Both the position numbers and the translations under genes were made by a program. A stretch of 64,000 bases of DNA from Sweltsa coloradensis (lineage: Eukaryota > Arthropoda > Insecta > Plecoptera > Chloroperlidae), in contig JAMZAV010004581.1 of NCBI GenBank assembly GCA_024449915.1, forward strand, positions 1 through 64,000, written 5' to 3'. This document shows, piece by piece, positions 42,100-53,015 of the stretch; position 1 is the first letter of the stretch; every line of letters begins with the position of its first letter. Under the pieces are notes generated by a model that had not been told where the DNA came from, ran no database searches, and saw nothing but the letters and a program-made list of their open reading frames with translations.

Positions 42100-42434
42100 A
42101 CGCGTTTAAATAATCGGCAATATTTTACTTAATAATCGGTGAACCGATTATTTGCCGATTCACTCAATAATCGGCAAAACCAATGCATCGGGATCGTAAT
42201 CGTCCCATCTCTAATATTTACATGCTTGTTTGCATGTTCATTGCCTGTTTTGCGATGAGTTGTTTCATTCCTAAAGGATTTGCTGGCTAAAATAACAAGT
42301 GCGGCCAATACAACATGCAAAGTACTTTTTGGTAAAAATTTGCATGGTCAAAACTGGGGTGCGGCCATTACGCGAGGGCGGCCTTTATGCGCGTAAATAC
42401 GGTAATTTGTTATGTTACAAGGACCAGTTTTTAG

Positions 42435-42897
42435 TAGGGTTGTGCGAACCCACTGTTTTTACTTCGAACTCGAACTCGAACTTTTCCAGTTAAAAAAAAC
42501 GAACTTCGAACTTTACAAAAATTTTGAACTGTATCGAACTCGAACCCAACTTAAAGATATATCAAACGGTCATAAAAGTTGATTGATTGATTGATTGGAT
42601 ATTGCTTAACGTCTCATATTTATAGTTAAAATAGTGATAAGTCTGGACCGGCACCTCCACCAAGAAAGTATGTAACTTCTGGTCCGGCACCTCCACCATC
42701 CATTTTTTTTGTTTTAAAATTTGTACCTGTAAACTGAGAACCATTTTTTGACATGTCAAATAATGTGACTGCACTCCACCACAAATAAGTAAAAAAAAAA
42801 AATTTTTTTTCTAACTTGAACTTTTTTTTACGAACTCGAACCGAACTCGAACTTGAAAAAAGTTCGAGTTCGAATTTCGAACGTTCGCACATCCCTA
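42435..42897. mobile_element. hAT-type MITE (GTTCGCACA family)
   Basis: Ends TAGGGTTGTGCGAAC and GTTCGCACATCCCTA; flanking 8-mers GTTTTTAG and GTATTTAG differ at one position. Runs of TCGAACTCGAAC words fill the sub-ends. Same family as 26359-27958. Confidence 0.8.
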
Positions 42898-43253
42898 GTA
42901 TTTAGTATTTACAAAGTACAGTATAACAATGTTTATCATGGAGATCCATTGAGAAGTAACTGAGTGCATTCAAGGCATACAGAAAGTGGTATCCTGTTTG
43001 ACAAAACACATGTTCCGCCCAAAAATTTTAAAACAATATATTGCTGTTATGTACGAGTACCCTTTTCAATCGGCCAACTTTTCAAACATCTTTCTTGGAC
43101 TTTCACAACATAGCGGGTGATACAATAGGTTGAAACTAGGGCTGTGCGAGCAAGGATTTTTTTAGTCGAGCAAGATCGAGCGAGTATTTGGTCTTTTGCT
43201 TGATTTTCGAGCAAGATTCGAGCTAGCAGGCCAAAATTTAAGTATTAATTTAC

Positions 43254-44912
43254 TAGGGATGCCCAACGATATGAAAATCCATTATCGATATAAAAAAAAA
43301 ATGGCCAAACGATATCGATATATCGATATTTTCCCTCCAATTTTTAAATATAGTTTCCATGACAGTTCCCACAACATGTGCGTCTTCCCATCGCCACGCC
43401 CACTGTATGACGCCAGTTCGAACCGTACCGTGCCGAGTGCACTCTCAGCAGACGACGCGATGTCGACTGGATACTGCAGAATTACTCGATGCCGAAGCTA
43501 CACAAAACCGTGCCGTGCTTAGCCGCACCGGGCCGCGACGTGCCGAGTGCACTCTAGGCTAGGGTTGCCAACCGTCCGGAATTTCTCCGGACAGTCAGGA
43601 TTTGAACACAGATGTCCGGATGGAGGAATTGACCCGTTCCGGACGTCATTTGTCCGGAATTTGTAAAAAATACTAATATTCAGTATATTAATAGAATTTG
43701 TGGATGATCGTCTAAAAGCATTTATTGATCCACTCTCTTTTCGATGTAGGTTAGAATCACTCGCAATATGTTTCAACTTGGTAATTTGTTCTCGATCTTT
43801 GCCATTCTGTTGCAATCAGCTGCTCTCTTTGTCTTCAACCGCCGCCCGTACGCGGCCAGCGGCACAGGCACAATCACATTTTGTTTTGTCTGGACAGTCG
43901 GTGATTTGAGCGGTGAACTGTTTTTATTTTGCTTGCAATGTTCATTGTTTACGTTCTGTTCGCATTTTGAATTTTGTATTGCTAGGCCTTTATCTAAATA
44001 TTCTTAACATCATTACAAAAAGTATTCAACGCCTAAGATGTTCATAATTAGGGAAGACGACGGGTACCCGGTTTGACATCTCTAATGTTTTCAATCTGCT
44101 TGAAGCCAAAAGCTATCACCCATGGTGATAACTGAAATAATTATACTCATGGGAATAGAGATACGCTGAGGCTGGCATTTCCTTATTTTGTTACAATTAT
44201 TATCTGAGCGGTAGCATTCCCGCTTTAGCCCCCCCCCCTCACCCTGCGACAATGCAACGTGACCTTGACCTGACTGTGACAAGATAAAGCAGATGCAAGG
44301 AACAGTGTGTTATCTTAATGGCCCGCTGCTGTTCCTCTTTCGTGATTATGAAATACTACTTCATCGGCACGTCAGTGTTTACAGAACAGCATTACATCTG
44401 AGATATTACGATAATTGATGAGCGCGTTTCTTCGCAGTTCATTAGACACCTCGCACAATTTTTTTGTGTTTTTTTGTGTGTGTGGACGGGTCGTAAAAAA
44501 GTTGGGTTTCGTCATTCCTATGATCATAATTCACAACACTCTTAGTTTCTGTAAGTTGATCCTGTGTTCCATAGGCCCTACCCTAAATTTAAAAAAAAGA
44601 TCTTAAGTTGAGTGAAATGGGATGGTTGTAGTAAAATAATGTGGTGTGCCCCCCCCCAATCTTACGAGGCTTTGTCCGGAATTCCATTCCTGTTAAGTTG
44701 GTAACCCTACTCTAGGCAGCAGCAGACGACGCGATGTCGACTGGATACTGTAGAATTACTCATTGCCGAAACCAAATTTTTTTCATTTTTTACGCGTTTT
44801 TAACGCAATTTTGGTACTGTTAAATATCGCGATGTAGAAAACAAATATCGATATCGAAATTTATTGTTTGTATCGAAATATATTGATATATCGATATCAA
44901 TGGGCAACCTTA
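43254..44912. mobile_element. hAT-type element, middle of three, TSD TAATTTAC
   Basis: Perfect duplication at 43246-43253 and 44913-44920; ends TAGGGATGCCCAACGATATG and the matching ..GATATCAATGGGCAACCTTA. ATATCGATAT palindromic words are repeated near both ends. Confidence 0.87.
43560..44709. mobile_element. hAT-type element, inner of three, TSD CTCTAGGC
   Basis: Perfect duplication at 43552-43559 and 44710-44717; ends TAGGGTTGCCAACCGTCCGG and CCGG..AAGTTGGTAACCCTA. A 38-base remnant with both ends of another hAT-like element (TAGGGAAGACGACGGGTACC ..) lies inside at 44051-44084. Confidence 0.87.
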
Positions 44913-45942
44913 TAATTTACTAATTTTGTAGTCACAAATGTTGGTATACGTTTTGGTCACCATGTTATTAACCAAAAAAAATTACATAATATGTTATTAC
45001 AGTGTTGGGCCTGCTAATTATTGATAAAACATGATATAAAATTATTTTTTATCATAGGGCTAGGGCTAGGTCTACTGTTTAGGTAGGCCTATTTATTTCT
45101 TCTCCACTATTTACAATCGTGTTCTTTCTAATTGAAGTTCAAAGAACAATATTATTTTAGGCCCTAGGTGAGGCCTAGCTAGGCCCTAGATGCATTTAAG
45201 ATAAAAGGTGTAGTGGACCTAGCCTTGTAGGGGCTAGCTAGGCTTAGGCCAGCAGCAGTTCAGCCCACATCATTGTGCATTGAATTAATGCTCTTAAGTT
45301 GCTGTGGACCATATTTCACATTGTATTTCAATTGCGCTTTACACTGCAAAATGTACTAAAAATTTAAAACACATATTGGGTCACTAATTTCTCCAAATTA
45401 TACAGAAAGTAAAAAACTATAGGTCCGTCACCTTTATACATACAAAATTTGAGTCGTTCACGGAATGTCAGAAGCTAAACAACTTGCAGCCTGGACGTAA
45501 ATATCTATAGTCGATTTCGAGCCGAGGTCGAACGCGTTTCCACAACTTATCGATATTAGACCAAAGAAGAAGTAGGCTGAGTTCTTTGGAGACATGTGCA
45601 TGGGCACAGCGTCAAAAGCAAGAGCATTGAGTTTGCCTGTGCATTACCAGTCAGCTGTTCGCTGTCAGCGTGAAGACTGCTGAAGAGCGCGTCATAATAT
45701 GTAATATTACGCCTGCCTGACCGATTTTTCGTTCGTTCTTGAACAATTCTCGAAACATCTCGAGTAATTTCCAGACCCGATTTTTCTAGCAGATGTTTTT
45801 CGACATCGAGCGAGATTCGAGCAGAACTTTGTTGTCGATCCCATCTCGAAATTTCGAGTCTTGCACAGCTCTAGTTGAAACATATATCTTTGATTTTACA
45901 CTAGATGACAATCAACAACACAATTCTCTCTAATGTATGAAT

Positions 45943-46953
45943 TAGGGATGTCAATACCCGGAAATTTTCGTACCCGGGTACCCGCTATCGTTACCCGAGA
46001 TACCCGCGGGTAGTAAATGTTCGATTTATCGTCATGGGTGTCAAATGATTCAGAAAAGCATTGGCAGTTGAAAAGTAGTATTGGTAAAAGGCCACGTATG
46101 TTTTAGTGTACGATGACTCAATGGGTTCGGAGCAACTACATCAAGCGGAAAGGAACACTGATTGATTACTACATTCCTTTCATGCGCATATGTACGCAAC
46201 CGAAATCGGATCGTAGGCTGATCAAGGTCAATCCTTGTCTTTATCCCAATGCATGATCTCCCGCTCCCCGCGCACTATTTCCGTATCAGTTCATTCAAAG
46301 TGATCTTCCACTTCACACGAAATTAGGGATGGTACGTGTACACGTTTACTAATTATCCTTGATCAGTAAACTATTTTTATTTTATGCTGTTTTTATCCTG
46401 TGTGCGACCAGCCCAACTGTAGTTTCCCATGAATCACTTTAGTCATTGTTTCATTCATACACGCGAGTAGTGTCCAATTTCAACACCCTTCCCGTCTTCA
46501 CATCGGCAGCTTTGAGTCATCGCAAACTCGTAGGTCTACAGTCAAACGTCATTACAACCGGGCAGATAACACTCATTTTTTAGTGTTTCTGCGCTCCCGA
46601 TTACGAAATTCGGTGCATTGGCATCTGTTTTGTCTTGAGCAACCAAATCGCATAGTTTGCTTCAAGGTCAAGCCTTGTTCGCCGCTATCTCTAAGCCCCC
46701 CATCCCACCCAACCCGTGCCGAATTCCGTATTAGATCATTCAACAATCTCACTCAATCACTCGTCGCTACAATCACAGCAGCCAGCCATGAGCGGTAGGG
46801 GGAGGGGTATAATGACGCGATGTATTGTCTGTTCCGTGAAAAAGATCGCGATGGACAAAGGAAAGAACGGGTAATTCCGGGTAACGGGTAATGGAAAATT
46901 GGACCCGTACCCGCGGGCAACGGGCGGGTAACGGGTACCCGTTGACATCCCTA
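45943..46953. mobile_element. hAT-type element, TSD GTATGAAT
   Basis: Perfect duplication at 45935-45942 and 46954-46961; ends TAGGGATGTCAATACCCGG and GGGTACCCGTTGACATCCCTA-type. CCCGGGTACCCGC words near both ends. Holds a pogo-like left end (CAGTCAAACGTCATTACAAC) at 46541. Confidence 0.87.
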
Positions 46954-47139
46954 GTATGAATATACCCAAAATAATAGTATAGCCTACAACTTTGAAGCCT
47001 TTGGAAAAAAGCCCTCCTCCCTTGATGACATCAAACTGGCGGTCTGCGAGAAGACGTGGTCGGCCGATCCCCGTCGTCTTGGTGTAAACATCCTTCGACC
47101 CGACTTGTGGAAGTGAACTTTAGCTACCATTCACTAGAC

Positions 47140-49219
47140 CGGTGGTTCTCAACCTTTTTCAGCCTAGCACCCCTAAAAGGCATCACAAATTATCACGTAC
47201 CCCTCCATATTTTTCTTTATTATGATACATAAGGCTTGGACCACAGATAATAGAGGACCCCACGTAGTGTAGTCTATTATCTGTGCTTGGACTATGATCA
47301 TCAATCAAACGTATTTCAGTCATATTTAGAACAGGAAGGCATACATAATTTTTAATCTTGAAATTTGTTCAATGTTTCTGTACCAGTACATTGTGTTTTA
47401 TTTATTTTAGTCTTTCATTGATTCAAAATAAAGAATATGCATACATACCGGTACATATCCAAATGACACATTGTCATACTAGAAATGTTACTACATATTA
47501 ATAGCTCGCATTGATTTTTACCTAATGTGAAACTTGAGCCTGTTTTCTCGACATCAATAGGGAAATTCGGGGTTCCAACATGCTTACGGCCATTATCTAG
47601 GTGCCCGTTAGGGCACCGCAGCCAAGCCGCGGTGCGCTACACACTCAGGCACCTTATACAGCAAGCAGAGTTGGGGTGATTTCGAGGTGTCACCCAGCCG
47701 TCATGAAACGTGATGTGAACTTGAAAACTATCAAAATCGAGGGGATTTAGGTATCCGACAACACATGCCAAATTTGGTTTGGGTACGAGCATTCCTTCTT
47801 GGTGAAAAAATGACTTGAAACATGCTCAAAATCACTTTAAGGATATTAGTTACTACTGGCTACTACTACTATCTAATTCGTCAGTTTCAATTGCCCAGCG
47901 ATTATGACCAAACGGGTGGGGCTACAACGTTCATATTTTACATGGACATTAAGGTAATAGTGATGTAATTCCCTTTGAAAGAAAAAGTAAAAAAAAAATG
48001 CTGGAAGGCTTCCAAATAAAGGTTTTAAAATAAGCCTTATACAGGCATACAATCAACAAGTAACTATAGTTACGTGACAATAATCGCCTACATTGTTTAC
48101 AAAAAGCAAGTCTTTAGACCACTATATTTTTTCATTCTATTGTTAATTGGTAATACCATAGCAATTAAATCGACTTTGATAAAATTATTATATTTTAACA
48201 AATAATTTTGCAATGGAACTTGAAAAAGTAATGAGATCCCACACATAACAAAAACTTGTAAAAATACAGCCAAACCTTACACACTCAAAAGAAATGAGAT
48301 CTAAAAAAAGGGCCAAGCTCATCTACCCTTCCACATTTGCGCATTCTTAATTCATAAACGTACAGTGTCCCGTAACAACATTCTTGAAAAGCTTGGCAAA
48401 ATAGAATTTGCATGACCATTACGTTAAAATTAATTAGAAAAAAAGAATTTGGATGAACTATTACGTTTAAATTAATAGTTGCAAATTCTATTTTGCCAAG
48501 CTTTTCAAGGATGTTGTTACGGGACACTGTACGTTTATGAATTAAGAATGCGCAAATGTGGAAGGGTAGATGAGCTTGGCCCTTTTTTTAGATCTCATTT
48601 CTTTTGAGTGCGTAAGGTTTGGCTGTATTTTTACAAGTTTTTGTTATGTGTGGGTGTCTCTTTCTGGGTCCTATCGGTTTCTGTGTTCTGTTTTGTCTTT
48701 ACCACCGTCAATGTTGGGAATGCCACTTCGCATAAGTACGTGGATGCGAAGGGTAGAAGTGACACAGGAATAACACAATTGTTACAATACTTCACACACG
48801 TACACCACTTGTTAAATAACAGAAAATCACGCACACATAAGTTCCGTCGAGGTCAACGCCAAAGACTAAACTGTTCGCTGTCCGAAGTCAAACTACCTGC
48901 TTCCAACTGACACAAACCCACCCTCACAAAGAGTTCGCTGCATTGCCAGGCCGGTAACTCATAGTTGAATGTCCTCTCAAAGGACTTAATACAATGCATT
49001 GATCATCTTTGCTAAAGTGGTGGTGATTGGTGAAGAAAAGTGCATTCAGAAAACAATGATTTAGTTTTAGGATATAAATTTAGTTTTTAAAATTATGTAT
49101 TTTCTACACTGAAGCATTTACAACATTAAAAAAAAAATATATTAATATTTTTCCAAGTACCCCTTTAGAATGTCTTGCGTACCCCCAGGGGTACGCGTAC
49201 CACCGGTTGATAACCACTG
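47140..49219. mobile_element. hAT-type element (Charlie-like ends), TSD CACTAGAC
   Basis: Perfect duplication CACTAGAC at 47132-47139 and 49220-49227. Ends GGTGGTTCTCAACCTTTTTC and ..CACCGGTTGATAACCACTG; the CAGTGGTTCTCAACC form is characteristic of Charlie-type hATs. Holds a long hairpin (48233-48660) and a Helentron-variant-B fragment at 47902-48110. No transposase frame. Confidence 0.85.
48233..48660. repeat. Long hairpin, ~180-bp arms
   Basis: Arms 48233-48412 and 48480-48660 are almost perfect inverted repeats (for example CAAGCTCATCTACCCTTCCA against its complement), with a 67-base loop that itself has weaker inverted words. Confidence 0.9.
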
Positions 49220-50160
49220 CACTAGACCCTACCATAGTTGGGTCAGTTTGGTATGGAATTGGCCTAAGATTCCCCACAGAAAATTAGTTGCCTAAGAGAG
49301 AATAGACTCTAAAGTCTAAACTCAAATTTATTTATTTTGTATAGTATTCATACATAGTATTTTGCTTCCATTTGCTTCTGTTTTTAGGGTAAATAGTAAA
49401 TACCATCTGATTCTAATGTACTACTTAATGTATTTATATTATTTGCAGAATATCCTCATTCCTCTTCCTGATGAAAATTTCCCTGCTTCAATCTTTGATT
49501 AAAAACTAAGTAGGCCTACCTGGTAGGGTAAGTACCTTCACCCATTGCATTGAAATTGTTACAACAATACCTATCCTATACCAACAACCCCTCTAATTTA
49601 TTCCCATTCTGTTGTTACTAATTAATATAATATGTTGTGTGCAGTGGCGGCTTTAGCCCCTGGATATAACCAGGCCAACCCGTAGCTTAATGTGTGTGTA
49701 TGTAGATGCAGTACTATTTTAGATTGCACTTGACAAGAATAAGTGATGCAACACAACATGTACGCCAACATTGACAATTTACACACAACCGATAATAATT
49801 TCATTGACCCATGTTATTGTGATATTAGCACATGAACGTGAAATTGCCATGGGGCACGGAGTTAAAATTATAAATCATGATTTTACAATGATTTTAAGAA
49901 ATGCATTTACAAAACTTTTGTCTTGTTGGTACTACTAATTGTATTAATAAATTCAAGTTCTACTGCATTTCCTGTGCCAACATCGCCAAATGTTCAGTCA
50001 ATGTTTATGAGCTCAGGAAGTTGGAGGGAAATATTGTAGGGCCTACTCAATTCGTAAGATACACAACTCTTGATTTTAAAAGGTGGTGTTCTTCGGAAAA
50101 CGTTTCTAAGGCATGTTTGTTATTTTTTGCCGAATCAGTGGCTAATGGCTACCTATAGGG
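49220..50160. other. Intron sequence with a possible alternative terminal exon
   Basis: No transposon recognised. At 49448 an acceptor-like ATTTGCAG is followed by 17 codons (NILIPLPDENFPASIFD) and a stop at 49500-49502 in the phase that would follow the coiled-coil exon. Confidence 0.3.
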
Positions 50161-50164
50161 AACC

Positions 50165-50796
50165 GCAAGCGAGTTCGGTGCATTGGAAGAGAATGTTCCC
50201 ATAAGAATAGCATTGGGCTATTTTTTAATTGCTTGTAGCTTTTGAATGAGAAGTATTTATGAAATATCACTCACATTACGTCAATCGTTCTTTCCTTCAC
50301 CTATCACATACATAGTAGAATATTAATATGGTGTTTAGAATTTAAATGAGTTAGAGTTTAACAAGATGATGTTTGCATTTTTCATCTGCGTCGTGCGCTG
50401 ATCATCCGTGATTGGCTGTTGAATCGAAGAAACAAACATGTCGGACAGCCGAGCTCGCCATTCACTTGGATGCTGTACGTGCAAAGCTGCTCCTCGTTAG
50501 TCGGCTGTGCGCATGAGTTGGTTCTCTCTCTCGTTTCTACTGTGCGTCTCTTTCTATTGAATCGCCCCAAAATGCGAAACATACATGTGTTTTAACAACG
50601 TTTATTTAAATTCTATTGCGATTTTTATAATTTAACTGCATCAAATTTATCAAGAAAAGAAGGATGATAAACGTAATGTTTATGATATTTCTTAAATACT
50701 TCTTGTTCAAAAGATACAATCGTTTAAAAAATTCCCCAATGCTATTCTTATGGGAAAATTGAAAATTCTCTTCCAATGCACCGAACTCGCTTCCCG
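50165..50796. mobile_element. TIR MITE with ~65-bp ends
   Basis: GCAAGCGAGTTCGGTGCATT and following bases to CATTGGG at the left pair with CCCCAATGCTATTCTTATGG ..CACCGAACTCGCTTCCCGC at the right. About 630 bases, non-coding. I could not settle the target duplication. Confidence 0.75.
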
Positions 50797-51597
50797 CGTT
50801 ACACTTGTGGCTCGCTATGATGTAGGGGGGACAGTGCTGCAATCCCTTGACTTGGCTCAACTGGGATCGTCTATACCCACCAGTAACACCTAAATTGGCA
50901 TGTTTGTGCAGTGACGTATGTACGTATCTACATCATGCAAGGACTGTTTGTTCGTGCTATGTTATTCATATTCTGCTTTCCCACACTGTACCCACATTTT
51001 TTATTTAATAACTACTAACTACTATGTAACTACTACAAAATTGTGAATTAAATAATACTGTTGGGTGAGCTAGAGCAAACCAGTTTTTTACGCAGAATGC
51101 AGAGGTTTAGTCCGGATAACTTGGAAGCTCTATTGTTTGTCCTATCGAATTGGTGTTTGCGCCAAATTGTCAATTAAGAATGCGTGTATGGCACAATCGG
51201 AGCACATTTGCCAAATGCCACTAAGTAGGTACTTTGTAGTAATTTCACAAGCTTGCAAAGGGGACAATTATTTGAAATGTTGAAATGTGCTCTGATCGTG
51301 AAATGCACTCATCCTTCGACCACCCAAGATTTCAAACTTAATAGGGGAAAATTGGTGGTCAAAAAGTGGCCCAAAATTGCAAAATGGTATGCAAAATTTG
51401 TTGGATTTGCCAACTAAATGGAATTTTCATTAGACATTTAACATTGTAAAGAAAGTTGGCCCAAGTTGTTCAAACCGTCTTGGCATGTAGGCCTACCCAC
51501 TACGTAGTACTTTTTGTCATAATAAATTTTTCCATTTCTTACCATCCTTTACAAATTACATTGCATCAGCATAGAATATAACATCATACCAAGATTA
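50797..51597. other. Intron sequence, nothing identified
   Basis: AT-rich, no recognised repeat or exon. Confidence 0.4.
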
Positions 51598-51665
51598 TGT
51601 CCCCCACTGAAAATAAGTTATGTGACTAAGTGGGTAGACTCTAAATACGGATTTATTTATTTATT
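51598..51665 (+). mobile_element. SINE family 1, 3' fragment
   Basis: GTCCCCCACTGAAAATAAGT, GTGGGTAGACTCTAAATACG and an ATTT tail; only the last ~65 bases of the SINE. Confidence 0.75.
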
Positions 51666-51671
51666 CTAAAC

Positions 51672-52392
51672 CAGGGGTCTGCAACGTGTGGCACGTGCCT
51701 CGGCTAAGATGTATCATTCAAAAATCTTTAGTTTATGCAAATTATGGGATAGGTACCATTTCTTCTTTTAAATCAAAATTGTATTTTGAACTGACTCCTA
51801 CAACTGTGTTATTCATCATAAAAAATTGTGTACCAAAATCTCTGATGGTGACTTAAAGAAGTGATGACAACTGGATCAAGATTGTAAATTCTGTCGTTGC
51901 TCAATCTACATTAGTTCATCGGTGCTTTTAAACTCTTGTGGAGAACTGAAATTTCAATATGGCGATTTACTTCTTCAATGCATTTTTCCGTAGCTCGGTC
52001 AAGGGATAGTTTTGGATACGTTTATTGAGTGCCTTCACGCAATTTTCGTTTTTACTGATAGCTAATAATCTTAGCAGACATTATTGGCTATTGGTTGCAC
52101 TTCTCATTGAATTTAAGAAACAGTAAAACTACAACAGTTTTGTGTGTTTGTTAATGGAAGTCATCCTACAAAAAAATTGAATTTTTACAACAGATATCAT
52201 GTCAAAAAAGTTCAAATATTTGCCTCAAAAAATTTAACTGTGGGATATTGCAAATTGCAATAGTAATTTTTTGTGCGGAATTTTCTTACAATCATCAATC
52301 TTCCATTTTGTCACGTAAAATGTGTACTGGCACACAAACATTAAAGTTGACTTAGTTGTGGCACTTACATTTGGAAAGATTGCCTATCCCTG
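51672..52392. mobile_element. hAT-type element, near-perfect TSD
   Basis: Ends CAGGGGTCTGCAACGTGTGG and ..TTGCCTATCCCTG; flanks TTCTAAAC and ATCTAAAC differ at one base. CAGGGGTC.. is a canonical hAT terminus. It sits immediately after the SINE fragment. Confidence 0.8.
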
Positions 52393-52400
52393 ATCTAAAC

Positions 52401-52892
52401 CATTCCAATCTGTAATGTATCTTGGTTTTGTGTATTCTCTTAGCAGTGTTGTTAAGTAGTGGGTCTTCTAGCTGTAGGCCTAGAGTTGCTCCAACTTTTC
52501 AAAAGCAGTAAAATTATTGTTTCAATAATCACTCAGTTAGTTAATGCATTACCATTTGAAATCAAATACACATTACCTTACAATACATAGAATGGGCATT
52601 CTAGTACATATTTTAAGAATCAAGTTTGATTGGTCTACCCCACTTGTACAAAATGTTACTTTAAGTAAGTACGTAGAGGTTTTTGGTAGCTAGTCGTAGT
52701 TGGAACGCGCCCTGAAACCAAAAAATAATATCAAACTGTAGTTGTTCATAGTGAAAAATGAAAAGTAGCTCTAAACTAGTGTCACTAACTAGAACCCACT
52801 TGTAAAATAACAGGTTTAACTGGTAGTTAAGCTTCTTTCAAAGGTGTGATAGATGTAACAATGCTGTTTTTTAAACCTACTTGGTTTTTCAG
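52401..52892. other. Intron end before the MYND exon
   Basis: No repeat recognised; ends in a T-rich tract and the acceptor at 52892. Confidence 0.4.
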
Positions 52893-53015
52893 TGTTTCAA
52901 CTGTGGCAATGAGGCAATTTACCACTGTTGCTGGAACACAGCGTACTGCAGCATCGAATGCCAGCAGAGTCACTGGCATAGAGACCACAAGCGTGTTTGC
53001 CGACGCAAACACTGA
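52893..53015 (+). CDS. ZMYND11: ZMYND11 terminal exon, MYND zinc finger and stop
   Basis: Acceptor gtttttcag at 52892; 40 codons and a TGA stop at 53013-53015. It reads [20 protein letters not shown] and then [20 protein letters not shown]. All MYND zinc ligands are present (CxxC, CC, CxxxC, H, C) and the C-terminus matches human to the last basic residues (CRRKR). MYND docks PxLxP co-repressor and viral partners in vertebrates. It is separated from the coiled-coil exon by a 23-kb intron. Several frames overlap it; only this one carries the domain. Confidence 0.96.
   Translation, partial: CFNCGNEAIYHCCWNTAYCSIECQQSHWHRDHKRVCRRKH

Larger units (their letters stand above)
39521..42213. mobile_element. 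hAT-type element, TSD ATATTTAC, with nested inserts
   Basis: Perfect 8-bp duplication ATATTTAC at 39513-39520 and 42214-42221; ends TAGAGATGGGACGATT and AATCGTCCCATCTCTA. ATCGGC/CCGATT-type words fill both sub-ends. It contains a pogo-like element (39697-40607) and a LINE insertion (41344-42099). Confidence 0.85.
29730..42402 (-). mobile_element. TA-flanked TIR transposon, copy 2, expanded by nested insertions
   Basis: Left end CCGTATTTAGGATTTACGCG at 29730 and right end GCGTAAATACGG at 42402, both flanked by TA. It is the inverse of copy 1 (22966-26215). Sequence shared with copy 1 is found at 29730-29750, 35670-35767, 37810-38560, 39337-39520 and 42214-42402; the rest is inserted: the TA-microsatellite-bounded block with the ribozyme array, two Helentron-like elements, a pogo-like element and a hAT with its own inserts. 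Confidence 0.7.
43137..45873. mobile_element. hAT-type element, outer of three, TSD GTTGAAAC
   Basis: Perfect duplication at 43129-43136 and 45874-45881; ends TAGGGCTGTGCGAGCAAG and CTTGCACAGCTCTA. TCGAGC/GCTCGA words recur in both sub-ends. Net of nested elements it is about 1.07 kb. Confidence 0.87.
1118..53015 (+). other. ZMYND11: ZMYND11 (BS69) orthologue, gene span, 5' incomplete
   Basis: Eleven exons on the + strand translate in one consistent frame across every junction and match the domain order of ZMYND11: end of the N-terminal region, PHD finger, bromodomain, CxxC..CxxC zinc finger, PWWP, basic linker, coiled coil, MYND. About 567 residues are visible against about 602 in human; the missing ~50 residues are N-terminal and upstream. 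In vertebrates the protein reads H3.3 trimethylated on K36 through its bromo-PWWP unit, restrains Pol II elongation, and binds PxLxP partners through MYND; it is nuclear. Introns run from 0.8 to 23 kb and are packed with transposons. Ten of the eleven exons start on a codon boundary or in matching phases; all introns are GT-AG except the second visible one (GC-AG). The orthology call rests on sequence and order; functional statements come from the vertebrate family. Confidence 0.95.

Noticed and set aside
43359..43562. Arg/Thr/Cys-rich open frames near 43.4 kb
   Set aside because: They span hAT boundaries and lack any recognisable domain.
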